Below are positions 49,693 through 59,373 of a DNA stretch of 64,000 nucleotides, in pieces. The translations under genes and the position numbers were made by a program. Every line of letters begins with the position of its first letter. Within the stretch, counting starts at the first letter, position 1. Origin of the DNA: Dorea sp. AF36-15AT (GTDB taxonomy: Bacteria; Bacillota; Clostridia; Lachnospirales; Lachnospiraceae); contig NZ_QUDV01000005.1 in the NCBI RefSeq assembly GCF_003477705.1, positions 62,001 to 126,000 on the forward strand, written 5' to 3'. Under the pieces are notes generated by a model, which saw only the letters and a list, made by a program, of their open reading frames with translations, did no database searches and was not told the origin of the DNA.

Positions 49693-52257
49693 ATGGAACA
49701 GTATACAGTGACGGGTATGAGCTGTGCGGCGTGCAGTACGCGTGTGGAAAAGGCTGTTTCGAAGGTGCCGGGAGTTACATCCTGCTCCGTGAGTCTGTTG
49801 ACTAATTCCATGGGAGTAGAAGGCACGGCATCCGCGGACAGTATTGTTGCCGCGGTAACGGAAGCCGGTTACGGGGCTTCTCTGAAAGGTGCAGAAGCTG
49901 AGAGCAGAAGTGCTTCTGCGGACGAAGACGCATTAAAAGACAGAGAGACACCGGTGCTGAAACGGCGTCTGATCATATCGATCGGATTCCTCGCAGTGCT
50001 GATGTATTTCTCTATGGGACATATGATGTGGGGCTGGCCGCTGCCGTCCTGGTTTGAAGGGAATCATGTTGCGATGGGGCTTGTGCAGATGATTCTTGCA
50101 GGAATCATTATGGTTATTAACCAGAAGTTTTTTGTTAATGGATTTAAAAGCCTGTGGCACAGATCGCCGAACATGGACACACTGGTAGCACTCGGATCAA
50201 TGGCGTCTTATGTGTGGAGCGTGTTTGCGTTATTCCTGATGACGGATGCAGAAGTGCATGGAGACATGGCGGGCGTGATGAAGTATATGGATGAGTTCTA
50301 TTTTGAATCAGCAGCTATGATCCTGACACTGATCACAGTGGGTAAGATGCTGGAAGCAAGATCTAAGGGCAAGACGACAGATGCGTTGAAGAGTCTGATG
50401 AAGCTGGCACCAAAGACAGCAGTACTGGTGCAGAATGGTGAGGAAGTAACCGTACCGGTCGAACAGGTGAAAAAAGGAGATATTTTCGTGGTTCGTCCGG
50501 GTGAAAATATACCCGTAGATGGTATTGTGCTAGAAGGCGCAAGTGCAGTTAATGAGGCAGCGTTGACCGGAGAAAGTATTCCGGTGGATAAGGCAGAAGG
50601 TGATCTGGTATCAGCAGCAACGATGAACCAGTCTGGTTATATCCGCTGTGAGGCATCCCGTGTCGGTGAGGATACCACATTGTCACAGATCATCCGTATG
50701 GTCAGTGATGCGGCTGCGACCAAGGCACCGATTGCCAAGATCGCGGATAAAGTATCGGGTGTGTTTGTGCCGGTAGTTATTACCGTTGCATGTATTACAA
50801 CAGTCGTGTGGCTATTACTTGGAAGAGAATTTGCATATGCGCTGGCCAGAGGTATTTCTGTACTGGTAATCAGTTGTCCATGTGCGCTTGGACTGGCTAC
50901 ACCGGTGGCCATCATGGTTGGCAATGGACTGGGAGCAAAGAACGGTATTCTCTTTAAGACAGCGGTATCGTTGGAAGAGACAGGTAAGATGCAGATTGTT
51001 GCACTGGATAAGACCGGGACGATTACGGAAGGTGAGCCGGTAGTGACGGATCTGATACCGGTGGAGGGTATCTCCGAGACCGAACTACTGACAGTAGCGT
51101 ATGCACTGGAGCAGAAGAGTGAGCATCCACTGGCAAAAGCAGTGATCAAGCGCGGTCAGGAGCGGTCAGTAGATAAATTGGAGGTGCAGGACTTTACCGC
51201 ACTTCCGGGAAATGGTCTGTCAGCTGTACTTGACGGTCAGAGGATCGTCGGCGGAAGCATGACTTTTATCAAAGAGAAGAGCGGTCTTTCAGAGGCAATG
51301 CAGGAGATCTGCAATCGTCTGGCGCAGGAAGGTAAGACACCGTTATTATTTACATTAGATGATAAACTGATCGGTGTGATTGCTGTAGCGGATACCATTA
51401 AGAAAGACAGCCGTGAAGCAATCCGTCAGCTGAAGAACATGGGAATCCATGTAGTCATGCTGACCGGAGACAATGAGCGTACTGCCCGTGCCATTGGTGC
51501 GGAGGCAGGTGTGGATGAAGTGATCGCAGGGGTTCTTCCGGATGGTAAGGAAAGCGTGATCCGTAAGCTGAAGGAGCAGGGGAAGACCGCTATGGTTGGA
51601 GACGGTATCAATGATGCGCCGGCACTTACCAGAGCAGATATGGGTATCGCAATCGGTGCCGGAGCGGATGTAGCAATCGATGCTGCAGACGTCGTATTGA
51701 TGAAGAGTTCGCTGCGTGATGTAGCGGCAGCAATCCGTCTGAGCCGTGCAACGCTCCGCAATATTCATGAGAACCTGTTCTGGGCATTTATTTATAATAT
51801 TATCGGCATACCGTTGGCAGCGGGGGCATGGGTACACTTTGGACTGACGTTAAATCCGATGTTTGGAGCGGCGGCAATGAGCCTGTCAAGCTTCTGCGTC
51901 GTATCCAATGCACTGCGGCTGAACTTCTGCAGGCTGCATGATGCGTCAAGGGATAAAAAGATCAAGTCTGCAATAATTAAAGATACAATAATGAATACCG
52001 ATTCTCAAGAAGAATCAGAAATGGAATCAGGAAAGGAAGGAACTACTATGACAAAGACAATGAAAATCGAAGGTATGATGTGTGGACACTGTGAGGCAAG
52101 AGTGAAGAAGGTATTGGAAGCACTGGCAGAAGTAGACAGCGCAGAAGTCAGCCACGAAGCAGGCACAGCAGTGGTAACACTGAACAGTGATGTGCAGGAT
52201 GAAGTATTGAAGAAAACAGTAGAAGATCAGGATTACAAAGTAACCTCGATCCAGTAG
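49693..52257 (+). CDS. copA: Copper-exporting P1B-type ATPase with N- and C-terminal HMA domains
   Basis: 854 residues. N-terminal metal-binding domain GMSCAAC (8-14), TM region from about 93, the actuator TGES, the CPC motif at 395-397 (SCPCALGLATP), the phosphorylation site DKTGT (Asp439), GDGINDAPAL and a final TM pair. Unusually a second HMA domain follows the last TM segment (about 786-854, GMMCGHC), like a fused CopZ. An ATG at 52048 at the start of that domain carries its own GGAAAGGAAGG site, so a free 69-residue chaperone might also be made. It pumps Cu(I) out of the cytoplasm. Confidence 0.94.
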   Translation: MEQYTVTGMSCAACSTRVEKAVSKVPGVTSCSVSLLTNSMGVEGTASADSIVAAVTEAGYGASLKGAEAESRSASADEDALKDRETPVLKRRLIISIGFLAVLMYFSMGHMMWGWPLPSWFEGNHVAMGLVQMILAGIIMVINQKFFVNGFKSLWHRSPNMDTLVALGSMASYVWSVFALFLMTDAEVHGDMAGVMKYMDEFYFESAAMILTLITVGKMLEARSKGKTTDALKSLMKLAPKTAVLVQNGEEVTVPVEQVKKGDIFVVRPGENIPVDGIVLEGASAVNEAALTGESIPVDKAEGDLVSAATMNQSGYIRCEASRVGEDTTLSQIIRMVSDAAATKAPIAKIADKVSGVFVPVVITVACITTVVWLLLGREFAYALARGISVLVISCPCALGLATPVAIMVGNGLGAKNGILFKTAVSLEETGKMQIVALDKTGTITEGEPVVTDLIPVEGISETELLTVAYALEQKSEHPLAKAVIKRGQERSVDKLEVQDFTALPGNGLSAVLDGQRIVGGSMTFIKEKSGLSEAMQEICNRLAQEGKTPLLFTLDDKLIGVIAVADTIKKDSREAIRQLKNMGIHVVMLTGDNERTARAIGAEAGVDEVIAGVLPDGKESVIRKLKEQGKTAMVGDGINDAPALTRADMGIAIGAGADVAIDAADVVLMKSSLRDVAAAIRLSRATLRNIHENLFWAFIYNIIGIPLAAGAWVHFGLTLNPMFGAAAMSLSSFCVVSNALRLNFCRLHDASRDKKIKSAIIKDTIMNTDSQEESEMESGKEGTTMTKTMKIEGMMCGHCEARVKKVLEALAEVDSAEVSHEAGTAVVTLNSDVQDEVLKKTVEDQDYKVTSIQ
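52048..52257 (+). other. Possible internal start for a free CopZ-like chaperone
   Basis: Within copA an in-frame ATG (codon 786) is preceded by GGAAAGGAAGGAACTACT, a better ribosome site than many true starts here. It opens a complete 69-residue HMA domain with GMMCGHC. An internal product is an inference only. Confidence 0.4.
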
Positions 52258-52290
52258 TATCTGGATGCTATCGGTAAGGAGGAATACATC

Positions 52291-52539
52291 ATGGTAAAAA
52301 CAACATTACAGATCAACGGTATGGCATGCGGTATGTGCGAATCTCACGTAAATGAAGCAATCCGCAATGCATTTAAAGTGAAAAAAGTGAATTCTTCTCA
52401 CTCAAAGAATGAGACCGTGATCATCAGCGAAGAGGAACTTCCGGAAGATCAAATCCGCAAAGTTATCGAGCCAACCGGATATGAACTGGTATCCGTATCA
52501 AGTGAAGCGTATGTAAAAAAAGGTCTGTTTCACAGATAA
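52291..52539 (+). CDS. copZ: HMA-domain copper chaperone-like protein
   Basis: 82 residues, one ferredoxin-like HMA domain. The metal-binding motif is GMACGMC (about 10-16). Residues about 30-50 (KVKKVNSSHSKNETVII) replace the usual beta strands, and a short tail extends beyond the fold. It is probably a chaperone that carries Cu(I) to CopA. RBS TAAGGAGG precedes ATG 52291, 33 bases after copA. It is the third HMA domain in the operon. Confidence 0.82.
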   Translation: MVKTTLQINGMACGMCESHVNEAIRNAFKVKKVNSSHSKNETVIISEEELPEDQIRKVIEPTGYELVSVSSEAYVKKGLFHR

Positions 52540-52544
52540 ATGTG

Positions 52545-52662
52545 TTGACAAGTCAGACTATGTATGGTAATTTAACAAATAGATAGTATGTAACTTGTGA
52601 AAACGAGGCATTAACTATACATAAATTTTAATGGAATTTGTGTAGGGTTAGTGCCTTTTTTT
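52545..52662 (+). promoter_or_regulatory. ptsG leader: promoter, RAT antiterminator and terminator
   Basis: TTGACA (52545-52550), 17 bases, TAATTT (52568-52573). An imperfect stem-loop 52583-52618 (ATAGT...ACTAT with CTTGT-GAAA-ACGAG on top and internal loops) has the build of a ribonucleic antiterminator. It shares bases 52607-52618 with a terminator, GGCATTAAC.../...GTTAGTGCC plus T8 (52607-52662). The PRD antiterminator gene at 55006 is its likely binder. Confidence 0.7.
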
Positions 52663-52691
52663 GTACCAAAAAGTGATTATGCAGAACCCTT

Positions 52692-52750
52692 GTGGATAAA
52701 TCGAATTGCTTCGTCATGCTTGCATGTAAGAAGCAAGATGACTTATCCGC
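52692..52750 (+). other. Second structured element in the ptsG leader
   Basis: Nested arms GTGGATAA/TTATCCGC (52692-52699 with 52743-52750, one wobble), TTGCTTC/GAAGCAA (52706-52712 with 52730-52736) and CATGC-TT-GCATG (52715-52726). It lies between the leader terminator and the ptsG start and has no T run. Confidence 0.5.
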
Positions 52751-52814
52751 AGGATGCAGGAAGTCAGGCAGCCTTCACAGATTTCAGTCATCTGAAAGTG
52801 AGGAGAAGAAAGAA

Positions 52815-54971
52815 ATGAAAGACAAAATTTTTGGCGTGTTGCAACGAGTAGGGCGCAGTTTTATGCTCCCGATTGCTATCCTTCCGGTGGCAGGACTTCT
52901 GTTAGGATTCGGCGGTTCCTTTACGAATGAAACCATGCTGGAGACCTATCATCTGGTTGGATTGATGGGACCTGGAACAGTCTTCCATGCGATTTTTGAG
53001 GTAATGTCAGAAGCAGGTAATATTGTATTCGCAAATTTACCGATCATATTTGCAATGGGCGTGGCAATTGGTATGGCGAAGAAAGAGAAAGAAGTTGCAG
53101 CATTGGCAGCAGCAATCTCATTCTTCATTATGCATGCGTCTATCAGCGCAATGATCAGCCTGAATGGTGGTGCCGATAAGATGCTCAGTGGTGCAACGAC
53201 TGATGTGTGCGGTATAACATCCCTGCAGATGGGTGTGTTCGGTGGTATCCTGGTAGGACTTGGAGTAGCAGCTCTCCATAACAAATATTACAAGATCCAG
53301 CTTCCACAGGTACTGTCATTCTTTGGCGGTACAAGATTCGTGCCGATTATCTCTGCATTGGTGTATACAGGTGTCGGTATCGTGATGTTCTTTGTATGGC
53401 CGGTAATTCAGAGCGGTATCTATGCAGTTGGTAATCTGGTACTTAATTCCGGTTATGCGGGAACCTGGGTATATGGATTCATGGAGCGTCTGCTGATTCC
53501 GTTTGGACTTCATCACGTATTCTACCTTCCATTCTGGCAGACAGGACTTGGCGGAACTATGGAAGTCGGCGGTAAGGTTATTGAAGGAGCACAGAACATT
53601 TTCTTTGCTCAGTTAGCAGATCCATCTACAACAAAATTTGCAGTATCAGCGACAAGATTCATGTCCGGTAAATTCCCGCTGATGATCTTTGGCCTTCCGG
53701 GAGCAGCACTTGCAATGTATAAAGCAGCAAAACCGGAAAACAAAAAGGCAGTTGGTGGTCTGTTATTATCTGCAGCACTTACATCTATGCTGACAGGTAT
53801 CACAGAACCTCTGGAATTTACATTCCTCTTTGTGGCACCGGCTCTGTATGGTGTACACTGTGTACTGGCCGGAGCTGCTTATATGTTGATGCATATCTTT
53901 AAAGTTGGTGTCGGTATGACATTCTCCGGCGGACTGATCGATATGTTCCTGTTTGGTATTTTACAGGGTAATGCGAAGACCAACTGGATCTGGATCGTAA
54001 TCGTAGGTGTGGTTTATTTTGTAGTATATTATTTCCTGTTTGGATTTATGATTCGCAAGATGGATCTGAAGACACCGGGAAGAAATGATGATGAAGAAGT
54101 GAAACTGTATCGCAGAAGTGATGTAGAAGCCCGCAAGAATGGTGGAGCAGGTGCTTCTGAAAAAGGCGAAAAAGATGATACTATCTCACGTATGATCTGT
54201 AAAGGACTTGGCGGTAAGAAGAATATCTCTGATGTAGATTGCTGTATCACGAGACTTCGCTGCACAGTTTATGATCCGTCTCTGGTAAATGAAGAGACAC
54301 TGAAAGCCAGCGGTGCATCCGGCGTGGTACGTAAGGGCGAAGGTGTTCAGGTTATTTACGGACCGAAAGTTACACTGATCAAGTCTGATCTGGAAGATTA
54401 TCTGGAGAGATGTGGTAATAATGATGATGAGGACGATGTGGCAACTCATGAAGTAACTCAGGAAGAGACAAAGGCTGTAGAAGAGAAGACAAATGAGAAA
54501 AAGCTTGTAAAGAGTATTACAATAGGAAGCCCGATCAAAGGTGTGGCAGCAGATCTGTCAGAAGTGCCGGACGAAGCATTTGCAGAACGCATGATGGGAG
54601 ACGGCGCAGCAGTTCTTCCGACAGACCCGGTTGTGTGTGCCCCGGAAGATGGAGAAGTACTTTTTATATTTGACACAAAGCACGCAGTAGGATATGCTAT
54701 GGATAACGGTATTAGCGTATTGATCCACGTGGGTATTGATACGGTAAAACTAGAAGGAAAAGGATTTGAGATATTAACAGAGCAGGGTGCGAAGCTGAAA
54801 AAAGGAGACCCGATCATGCGCCTGGATCTGGATTATCTGAAGGAACATGCACCGTCAGTGATGTCACCGATATTGTGTACGGAATTGACGGACAATCAGA
54901 AGATTTCTCTGTTGAAAGAAGGAGAGATTGAAAAGGGAGAACCGCTGTTTGCAGTAAATATTTACGAGTAG
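52815..54971 (+). CDS. ptsG: PTS glucose-type transporter, EIICBA
   Basis: 718 residues that take up and phosphorylate a sugar, probably glucose or a related hexose or glucosamine. The EIIC membrane part (about 1-430) starts RSFMLPIAILPVAGLLLG and has GITEPLEFTFLFVAP. EIIB follows with phospho-Cys in SDVDCCITRLR (Cys476 or 477). EIIA (about 575-718) has the active His638 in SVLIHVGIDTVKL. The domain order C-B-A is that of Gram-positive PtsG. An Asp/Glu/Lys-rich linker joins B and A. Start at ATG 52815, with GAGGAGAAG ahead. Expression is likely controlled by antitermination through the leader and the following gene. Confidence 0.9.
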   Translation: MKDKIFGVLQRVGRSFMLPIAILPVAGLLLGFGGSFTNETMLETYHLVGLMGPGTVFHAIFEVMSEAGNIVFANLPIIFAMGVAIGMAKKEKEVAALAAAISFFIMHASISAMISLNGGADKMLSGATTDVCGITSLQMGVFGGILVGLGVAALHNKYYKIQLPQVLSFFGGTRFVPIISALVYTGVGIVMFFVWPVIQSGIYAVGNLVLNSGYAGTWVYGFMERLLIPFGLHHVFYLPFWQTGLGGTMEVGGKVIEGAQNIFFAQLADPSTTKFAVSATRFMSGKFPLMIFGLPGAALAMYKAAKPENKKAVGGLLLSAALTSMLTGITEPLEFTFLFVAPALYGVHCVLAGAAYMLMHIFKVGVGMTFSGGLIDMFLFGILQGNAKTNWIWIVIVGVVYFVVYYFLFGFMIRKMDLKTPGRNDDEEVKLYRRSDVEARKNGGAGASEKGEKDDTISRMICKGLGGKKNISDVDCCITRLRCTVYDPSLVNEETLKASGASGVVRKGEGVQVIYGPKVTLIKSDLEDYLERCGNNDDEDDVATHEVTQEETKAVEEKTNEKKLVKSITIGSPIKGVAADLSEVPDEAFAERMMGDGAAVLPTDPVVCAPEDGEVLFIFDTKHAVGYAMDNGISVLIHVGIDTVKLEGKGFEILTEQGAKLKKGDPIMRLDLDYLKEHAPSVMSPILCTELTDNQKISLLKEGEIEKGEPLFAVNIYE

Positions 54972-55005
54972 GCAGGAAGCTCCGGAGAGAATGAGGGCAG
55001 AACGG

Positions 55006-55845
55006 ATGTACAGAATCAGCAAGGTATTGAATCACAATACCATCATCGGAATCCAGGAGGAAGATCACCAGGAATATCTGATCATGGCGAAAGGAATCGG
55101 ATTTGGAAAGAAGGTTACGGAACGTGTAGAGCTTCCGGATGAAGTATCGATGTATTCGCTGAAGGAGACGACCAGGCGTGGCAGTGCCAGTAAGCTTGCC
55201 AGAAGTATTCCGCCGGAATATCTGGAAGTGGCAGACCTGGTGTTGCAGGAAGCTGAGAGAGTCTTTGGGAAGATTGATCAAAGCGTATTATTTCCTATGG
55301 CAGATCATATTGAATATGCGGTAAAACGTATCCAGTCCGGTGAGACGATCAGTAATCCGCTGACAGAGGATATCCGCCTGCTGTTTTATTCGGAATATAA
55401 AGTGGCACTGACTGTAGTGCCGATCTTAAAGAAAAGAATGGGTATTGATATGGATGAGCATGAAGTGGGATATATTGCGCTTCATGTCCATACGGCAATC
55501 GAAAAAGAAGAATTATCCCAGGCAATGCAGATCGCGCAGGCGGTCAGAGACTGTGTGTCTTATGTGGAAAATGTATTGGATAAGAAGCTGAATGTCATGT
55601 CCCTATCTTATAATCGTTTGATGAATCACGTCCGTTATATGGTGGCGAGACAGATGAGCGGCGAAGTACTGAAGCTGGATATGAATGATTATATGGGGCA
55701 GAAGTTTCCGGAAGAGTTTCAGATGGCAGCACAGATCTGTGAGAAGCTTGGAAAAGATATGCGTTGTCAGTTCTCAAAAGTAGAGATCGGATATTTGGCA
55801 ATGCATCTGCAGCGAATACTTACGGATGAAGAATTAAATGAATGA
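55006..55845 (+). CDS. BglG/LicT/GlcT family PRD antiterminator
   Basis: 279 residues. An N-terminal CAT RNA-binding domain (about 1-56: YRISKVLNHNTIIGIQEED, then MAKGIGFGKKV) is followed by two PTS regulation domains, PRD1 (about 68-170, with FPMADHIEYAVKR and DEHEVGYIALHVHTA) and PRD2 (about 175-279, with LMNHVRYMVARQMSG and VEIGYLAMHLQRI). PRD His residues are phosphorylated by the PTS, so the protein is active only when its sugar is present. It lies 34 bases after ptsG and should act on the ptsG leader. GlcT-like by context. The start MYRISKV at 55006 is preferred to 54991. Confidence 0.9.
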   Translation: MYRISKVLNHNTIIGIQEEDHQEYLIMAKGIGFGKKVTERVELPDEVSMYSLKETTRRGSASKLARSIPPEYLEVADLVLQEAERVFGKIDQSVLFPMADHIEYAVKRIQSGETISNPLTEDIRLLFYSEYKVALTVVPILKKRMGIDMDEHEVGYIALHVHTAIEKEELSQAMQIAQAVRDCVSYVENVLDKKLNVMSLSYNRLMNHVRYMVARQMSGEVLKLDMNDYMGQKFPEEFQMAAQICEKLGKDMRCQFSKVEIGYLAMHLQRILTDEELNE

Positions 55846-55847
55846 GA

Positions 55848-55890
55848 AGAAAAGGTTGTGCGTGAACAATAGCGTATGACCTTTTCTTTT
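55848..55890 (+). terminator. Terminator of the ptsG operon
   Basis: AGAAAAGGT/ACCTTTTCT (55848-55856 with 55879-55887) plus inner pairs, followed by TTTATCC. Confidence 0.65.
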
Positions 55891-56021
55891 ATCCATGAAA
55901 AGTTAAGAAAGTATCAGACTGGTTAATTAAAAGACTAAATTTACTTTTCTACTTTCGTATGCTATTATGATAACAAAAAAATGAACGTATAGTTTATATG
56001 AGAGTGGAAGAGGTTGAAAAG

Positions 56022-57419
56022 ATGCTACATACAATTGAATCAGTCAACAGTGTGATTAACGATTTTATCTGGGGAGTTCCTGCAATGATTTGTATCATTG
56101 GTGTGGGACTGTATTTGAGTATACGTACCGGATTTCTTCAGATTCGTAAGTTTGGATATGCGATTCAGACAACGATCGGAAGAATGTTTCGTAAAAAGGA
56201 GGCATCCGATGGAGCACTGACGCCGTTTCAGGCAGTTTGTACAGCACTTGCAGCAACGGTCGGTACCGGTAATATTGCAGGTGTAGCCGGAGCAATTGCT
56301 ATCGGCGGACCAGGAGCGGTGTTTTGGATGTGGATATCAGCGATTCTCGGTATGTGTACCAAATTTTTTGAGGTTACGCTGGCAGTACATTTCAGAGAGC
56401 GCAATGCAGAGGGAGACCTTGTCGGTGGCCCGATGTACTATATTAAGAACGGACTTGGGAAAAATTGGCGATGGTTGGCGTATCTGTTTGCAGGATTTGG
56501 CGTGCTGACGGTATTTGGAACCGGTAATGCCACACAGGTGAATACGATTACGACAGCAATTGATTCTGCACTTTTGAATTATCATGTGATTTCAACAGAT
56601 GCAGTACCTGTAATGAACTGGATTATTGGTATTGCGATTACGTTTCTGGTTGGTTTGATCCTGCTTGGCGGGGTGAAGAGGATTGGACAGGTTACAGAGC
56701 GTCTGGTGCCATTTATGGCAGTGTTTTATATTGTGCTTGCACTTGGCGTTGTTGTATTTCATTTTCAGAATATCCCGGCTGTATTTGCTTCAATCTTTGA
56801 AGGTGCGTTCCATCCATCAGCAGTAACCGGTGGTGTGATCGGAAGTTTCTTCTTAAGTATGAAGAAAGGTGTATCCAGAGGTATCTTTTCTAATGAGGCA
56901 GGTCTTGGTACAGGTTCCATTGCACACGCCTGTGCAGATACCAGGAAGCCTGTAAAGCAGGGACTTTTCGGTATCTTTGAAGTGTTTGCAGACACTATCG
57001 TGATCTGTACACTGACAGCATTAGTTATCCTGTGTAGCGGTGTGTCTGTTCCGTATGGTGAAGCAGCAGGAGCGGAGCTTACGATTGCAGGATTCACAGC
57101 AACATATGGTAACTGGGTATCTATTTTTACTGCAGTGGCAATGTGCTGTTTTGCATTTTCTACAATTCTCGGATGGGGATTGTATGGGGCAAGATGTATT
57201 GAGTTTTTGTTTGACGCAAAGGTAATCAAGCCATTTATGGTGGCATATTCGTTGGTGGCGATTCTTGGTGCTACTGTTGAGTTGGGTCTTTTGTGGAGTA
57301 TCGCGGAGACATTTAACGGACTGATGGCGATTCCGAACTTGATTGCAGTATTCCTGCTGTCTGGTACGGTAGTGAAGATGACAAAAGAATATTTTGCAGG
57401 AGAAGGAAAGGATTCTTAA
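56022..57419 (+). CDS. AGCS family sodium:alanine/glycine symporter
   Basis: 465 residues, the more typical of the two AGCS proteins here. Core motifs are TPFQAVCTALAATVGTGNIA, GGPGAVFWMWISAILGM, GGPMYYIKNGLG and KGVSRGIFSNEAGLGTGSIA. The last four TM helices end at IPNLIAVFLLSG. It takes up alanine or glycine with sodium. Start at ATG 56022 because GAGG lies eight bases before it; ATG 55998 adds eight polar residues without a site. It is monocistronic, with terminators on both sides. Confidence 0.92.
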   Translation: MLHTIESVNSVINDFIWGVPAMICIIGVGLYLSIRTGFLQIRKFGYAIQTTIGRMFRKKEASDGALTPFQAVCTALAATVGTGNIAGVAGAIAIGGPGAVFWMWISAILGMCTKFFEVTLAVHFRERNAEGDLVGGPMYYIKNGLGKNWRWLAYLFAGFGVLTVFGTGNATQVNTITTAIDSALLNYHVISTDAVPVMNWIIGIAITFLVGLILLGGVKRIGQVTERLVPFMAVFYIVLALGVVVFHFQNIPAVFASIFEGAFHPSAVTGGVIGSFFLSMKKGVSRGIFSNEAGLGTGSIAHACADTRKPVKQGLFGIFEVFADTIVICTLTALVILCSGVSVPYGEAAGAELTIAGFTATYGNWVSIFTAVAMCCFAFSTILGWGLYGARCIEFLFDAKVIKPFMVAYSLVAILGATVELGLLWSIAETFNGLMAIPNLIAVFLLSGTVVKMTKEYFAGEGKDS

Positions 57420-57447
57420 ATAGGGTTCTAGAAAAATTTGTTAAGAA

Positions 57448-57482
57448 AGAGCTGTGTACAAAAATGGTGCACAGCTTTTTGT
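57448..57482 (+). terminator. Terminator after the second AGCS gene
   Basis: AGCTGTG/CACAGCT (57450-57456 with 57470-57476) followed by TTTTTG. Confidence 0.75.
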
Positions 57483-57581
57483 TTAGTATCGGATGATTGA
57501 ATAAATCCATTGTTAATTATCTGGTGAACAGTCAGAAAGTATGTTATTATAACATATAATGTGACAGAAGAGGAGAGCATT

Positions 57582-59372
57582 ATGAGATTATTGGACAAGA
57601 TAAAAGATCACATTTTATTGATGGATGGTGCAATGGGCACTTATTATAATCAGCAGTATGGTACAGAACTGGAGGCAGAGGAAGCGAATCTTGTGCATCC
57701 GGAGGAGATTACTGCAATACATAAGGCATACATTAAGGCAGGAGCAGAACTGATCAGAACGAATACCTTTGCAGTGAATCATCTGATGTTTCCGAAGCAG
57801 GAGGAATGCAAGAGAGCGATTCATGCAGCGATTGCCTGTGCGAGACAGGCGGTAGCAGAATCCAGTCGTGAAGTGGAAATTGCTGCATCGATCGGACCAA
57901 TCCGCCAGACGGTGACAGAAGATGATGAGAATACGATAAAGGAATATCAGTTCCTTATAAATTCGATGCTGGCAGAAGGCATTCACATTTTTGTACTTGA
58001 GACGATGTTGGAATTAAAATGGGTTCAACCATTATCAGAATATTGTAAGAGTCAGTGTGAAGAGTCCGTCGTGATCGTTCAGTTTTCTTTGAATCCATCC
58101 GGGTATACCCAGTATGGATTCGGAATGAAAGAGATTATTGATAAGTTGTGTCAGATGGAGACGGTCGATGTCTTTGGATTTAACTGTGGCGTAGGTGCTG
58201 CACATCTTCGGAAACTTTTGGAGAAGCAGACATTTCCAAAGGAATGTATGTTAAGTGTGCTTCCGAATGCCGGATATCAGCAGGAGCTCCGCGGCAGAAT
58301 GCATTATGGAGATGATCCGGAGTATTATGCGAAGCAGATGGAACGCATGATCCCACTGGGAATTAATATTGCAGGTGGATGTTGTGGTACTACACCGGAA
58401 CATATTGCTGCATTGAAAAAAGTACTTGGTGGACAGGCACCTCAACCAAAAGAGGTTGTAGAGGAAAATGCGGATGGAGAGAGTGTAAGTAATGCAGCAC
58501 CGACTGATTTTATCAGCAAGTTAGATCGTGGCGAGAAGGTGTTTGTAGTTGAACTGGATGCGCCGTTTGATGCGCAGATGGATAAATTCAGTAAGGGAGT
58601 TTATGCATTAAAGGAAAATGGAGTGGATATGATAACGGTATCGGATTCACCATTGGCAAGATCCAGGGCAGATGCAGCACTTTTGGCTGTTTATGCAAAG
58701 CGTCTGACAGACATTTCTGTGATGCCGCATGTGGCAATGCGTGACCGCAACCTGATTGGTCTTCGCTCAGAAATATTGGGTGCACATGCGAATGGTATAC
58801 GCGATTTTCTCGTGATCACGGGAGATCCGGTGGGACCGGATAACCGTGGCAAGATTACCGGTGTATTTGATGTAAACTCTATCCGTTTTATGGAATATCT
58901 GCAGCACATGAATGAAGAGATATTCCCGGATCAGCCGGTGTATTATGGCGGTGCGCTTAATTATGCAGGTAATAATATCCGGGCAATTTCCGGCAGAATG
59001 CGTAAAAAGATGGAAGCAGGATGTGCATATTTCCTGACACAGCCGATATTCTCAGAGGAAGATGTACAGAGAGTGATCGAGCTGAAAGAGATGACGGGTG
59101 CGAAGATTATCTGTGGTCTGATGCCGTTAGTCAGCTACAGAAATGCACTATTTATGAAGAATGAGATGCCGGGCATTCATGTAAATGATGAGATTCTGAA
59201 CCGATATGATCCAGAAATGAGCCGTGAAGAGGCGGAGGATACAGCAGTAGCGCTTTGCCTGGATATTGCAGAAGCACTGCGTGGGGCTGCAGATGGATTT
59301 TATCTGATGACACCATTCCATAGAGTGGGACTGGTGAACCGCATTATCAATGCGATTAAGCAAGGAGAATAA
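57582..59372 (+). CDS. Bifunctional homocysteine S-methyltransferase/methylenetetrahydrofolate reductase
   Basis: 596 residues with two enzymes in one chain. The N-terminal domain (about 1-290) is the homocysteine/betaine methyltransferase type: LLMDGAMGTYYNQQ, the Zn-binding Cys in GFNCGVGAAH and GGCCGTTPEH. The C-terminal domain (about 315-596) is a MetF-like TIM barrel (VVELDAPF, VMPHVAMRDRN, FLVITGDPVG, AGCAYFLTQPIF). B. subtilis YitJ has this layout. It lacks the cobalamin domain of MetH, so the methyl transfer partner protein must be elsewhere. Start at ATG 57582 after AGAAGAGGAG. The next gene begins at its stop codon. Confidence 0.92.
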   Translation: MRLLDKIKDHILLMDGAMGTYYNQQYGTELEAEEANLVHPEEITAIHKAYIKAGAELIRTNTFAVNHLMFPKQEECKRAIHAAIACARQAVAESSREVEIAASIGPIRQTVTEDDENTIKEYQFLINSMLAEGIHIFVLETMLELKWVQPLSEYCKSQCEESVVIVQFSLNPSGYTQYGFGMKEIIDKLCQMETVDVFGFNCGVGAAHLRKLLEKQTFPKECMLSVLPNAGYQQELRGRMHYGDDPEYYAKQMERMIPLGINIAGGCCGTTPEHIAALKKVLGGQAPQPKEVVEENADGESVSNAAPTDFISKLDRGEKVFVVELDAPFDAQMDKFSKGVYALKENGVDMITVSDSPLARSRADAALLAVYAKRLTDISVMPHVAMRDRNLIGLRSEILGAHANGIRDFLVITGDPVGPDNRGKITGVFDVNSIRFMEYLQHMNEEIFPDQPVYYGGALNYAGNNIRAISGRMRKKMEAGCAYFLTQPIFSEEDVQRVIELKEMTGAKIICGLMPLVSYRNALFMKNEMPGIHVNDEILNRYDPEMSREEAEDTAVALCLDIAEALRGAADGFYLMTPFHRVGLVNRIINAIKQGE

Positions 59373-59373
59373 G

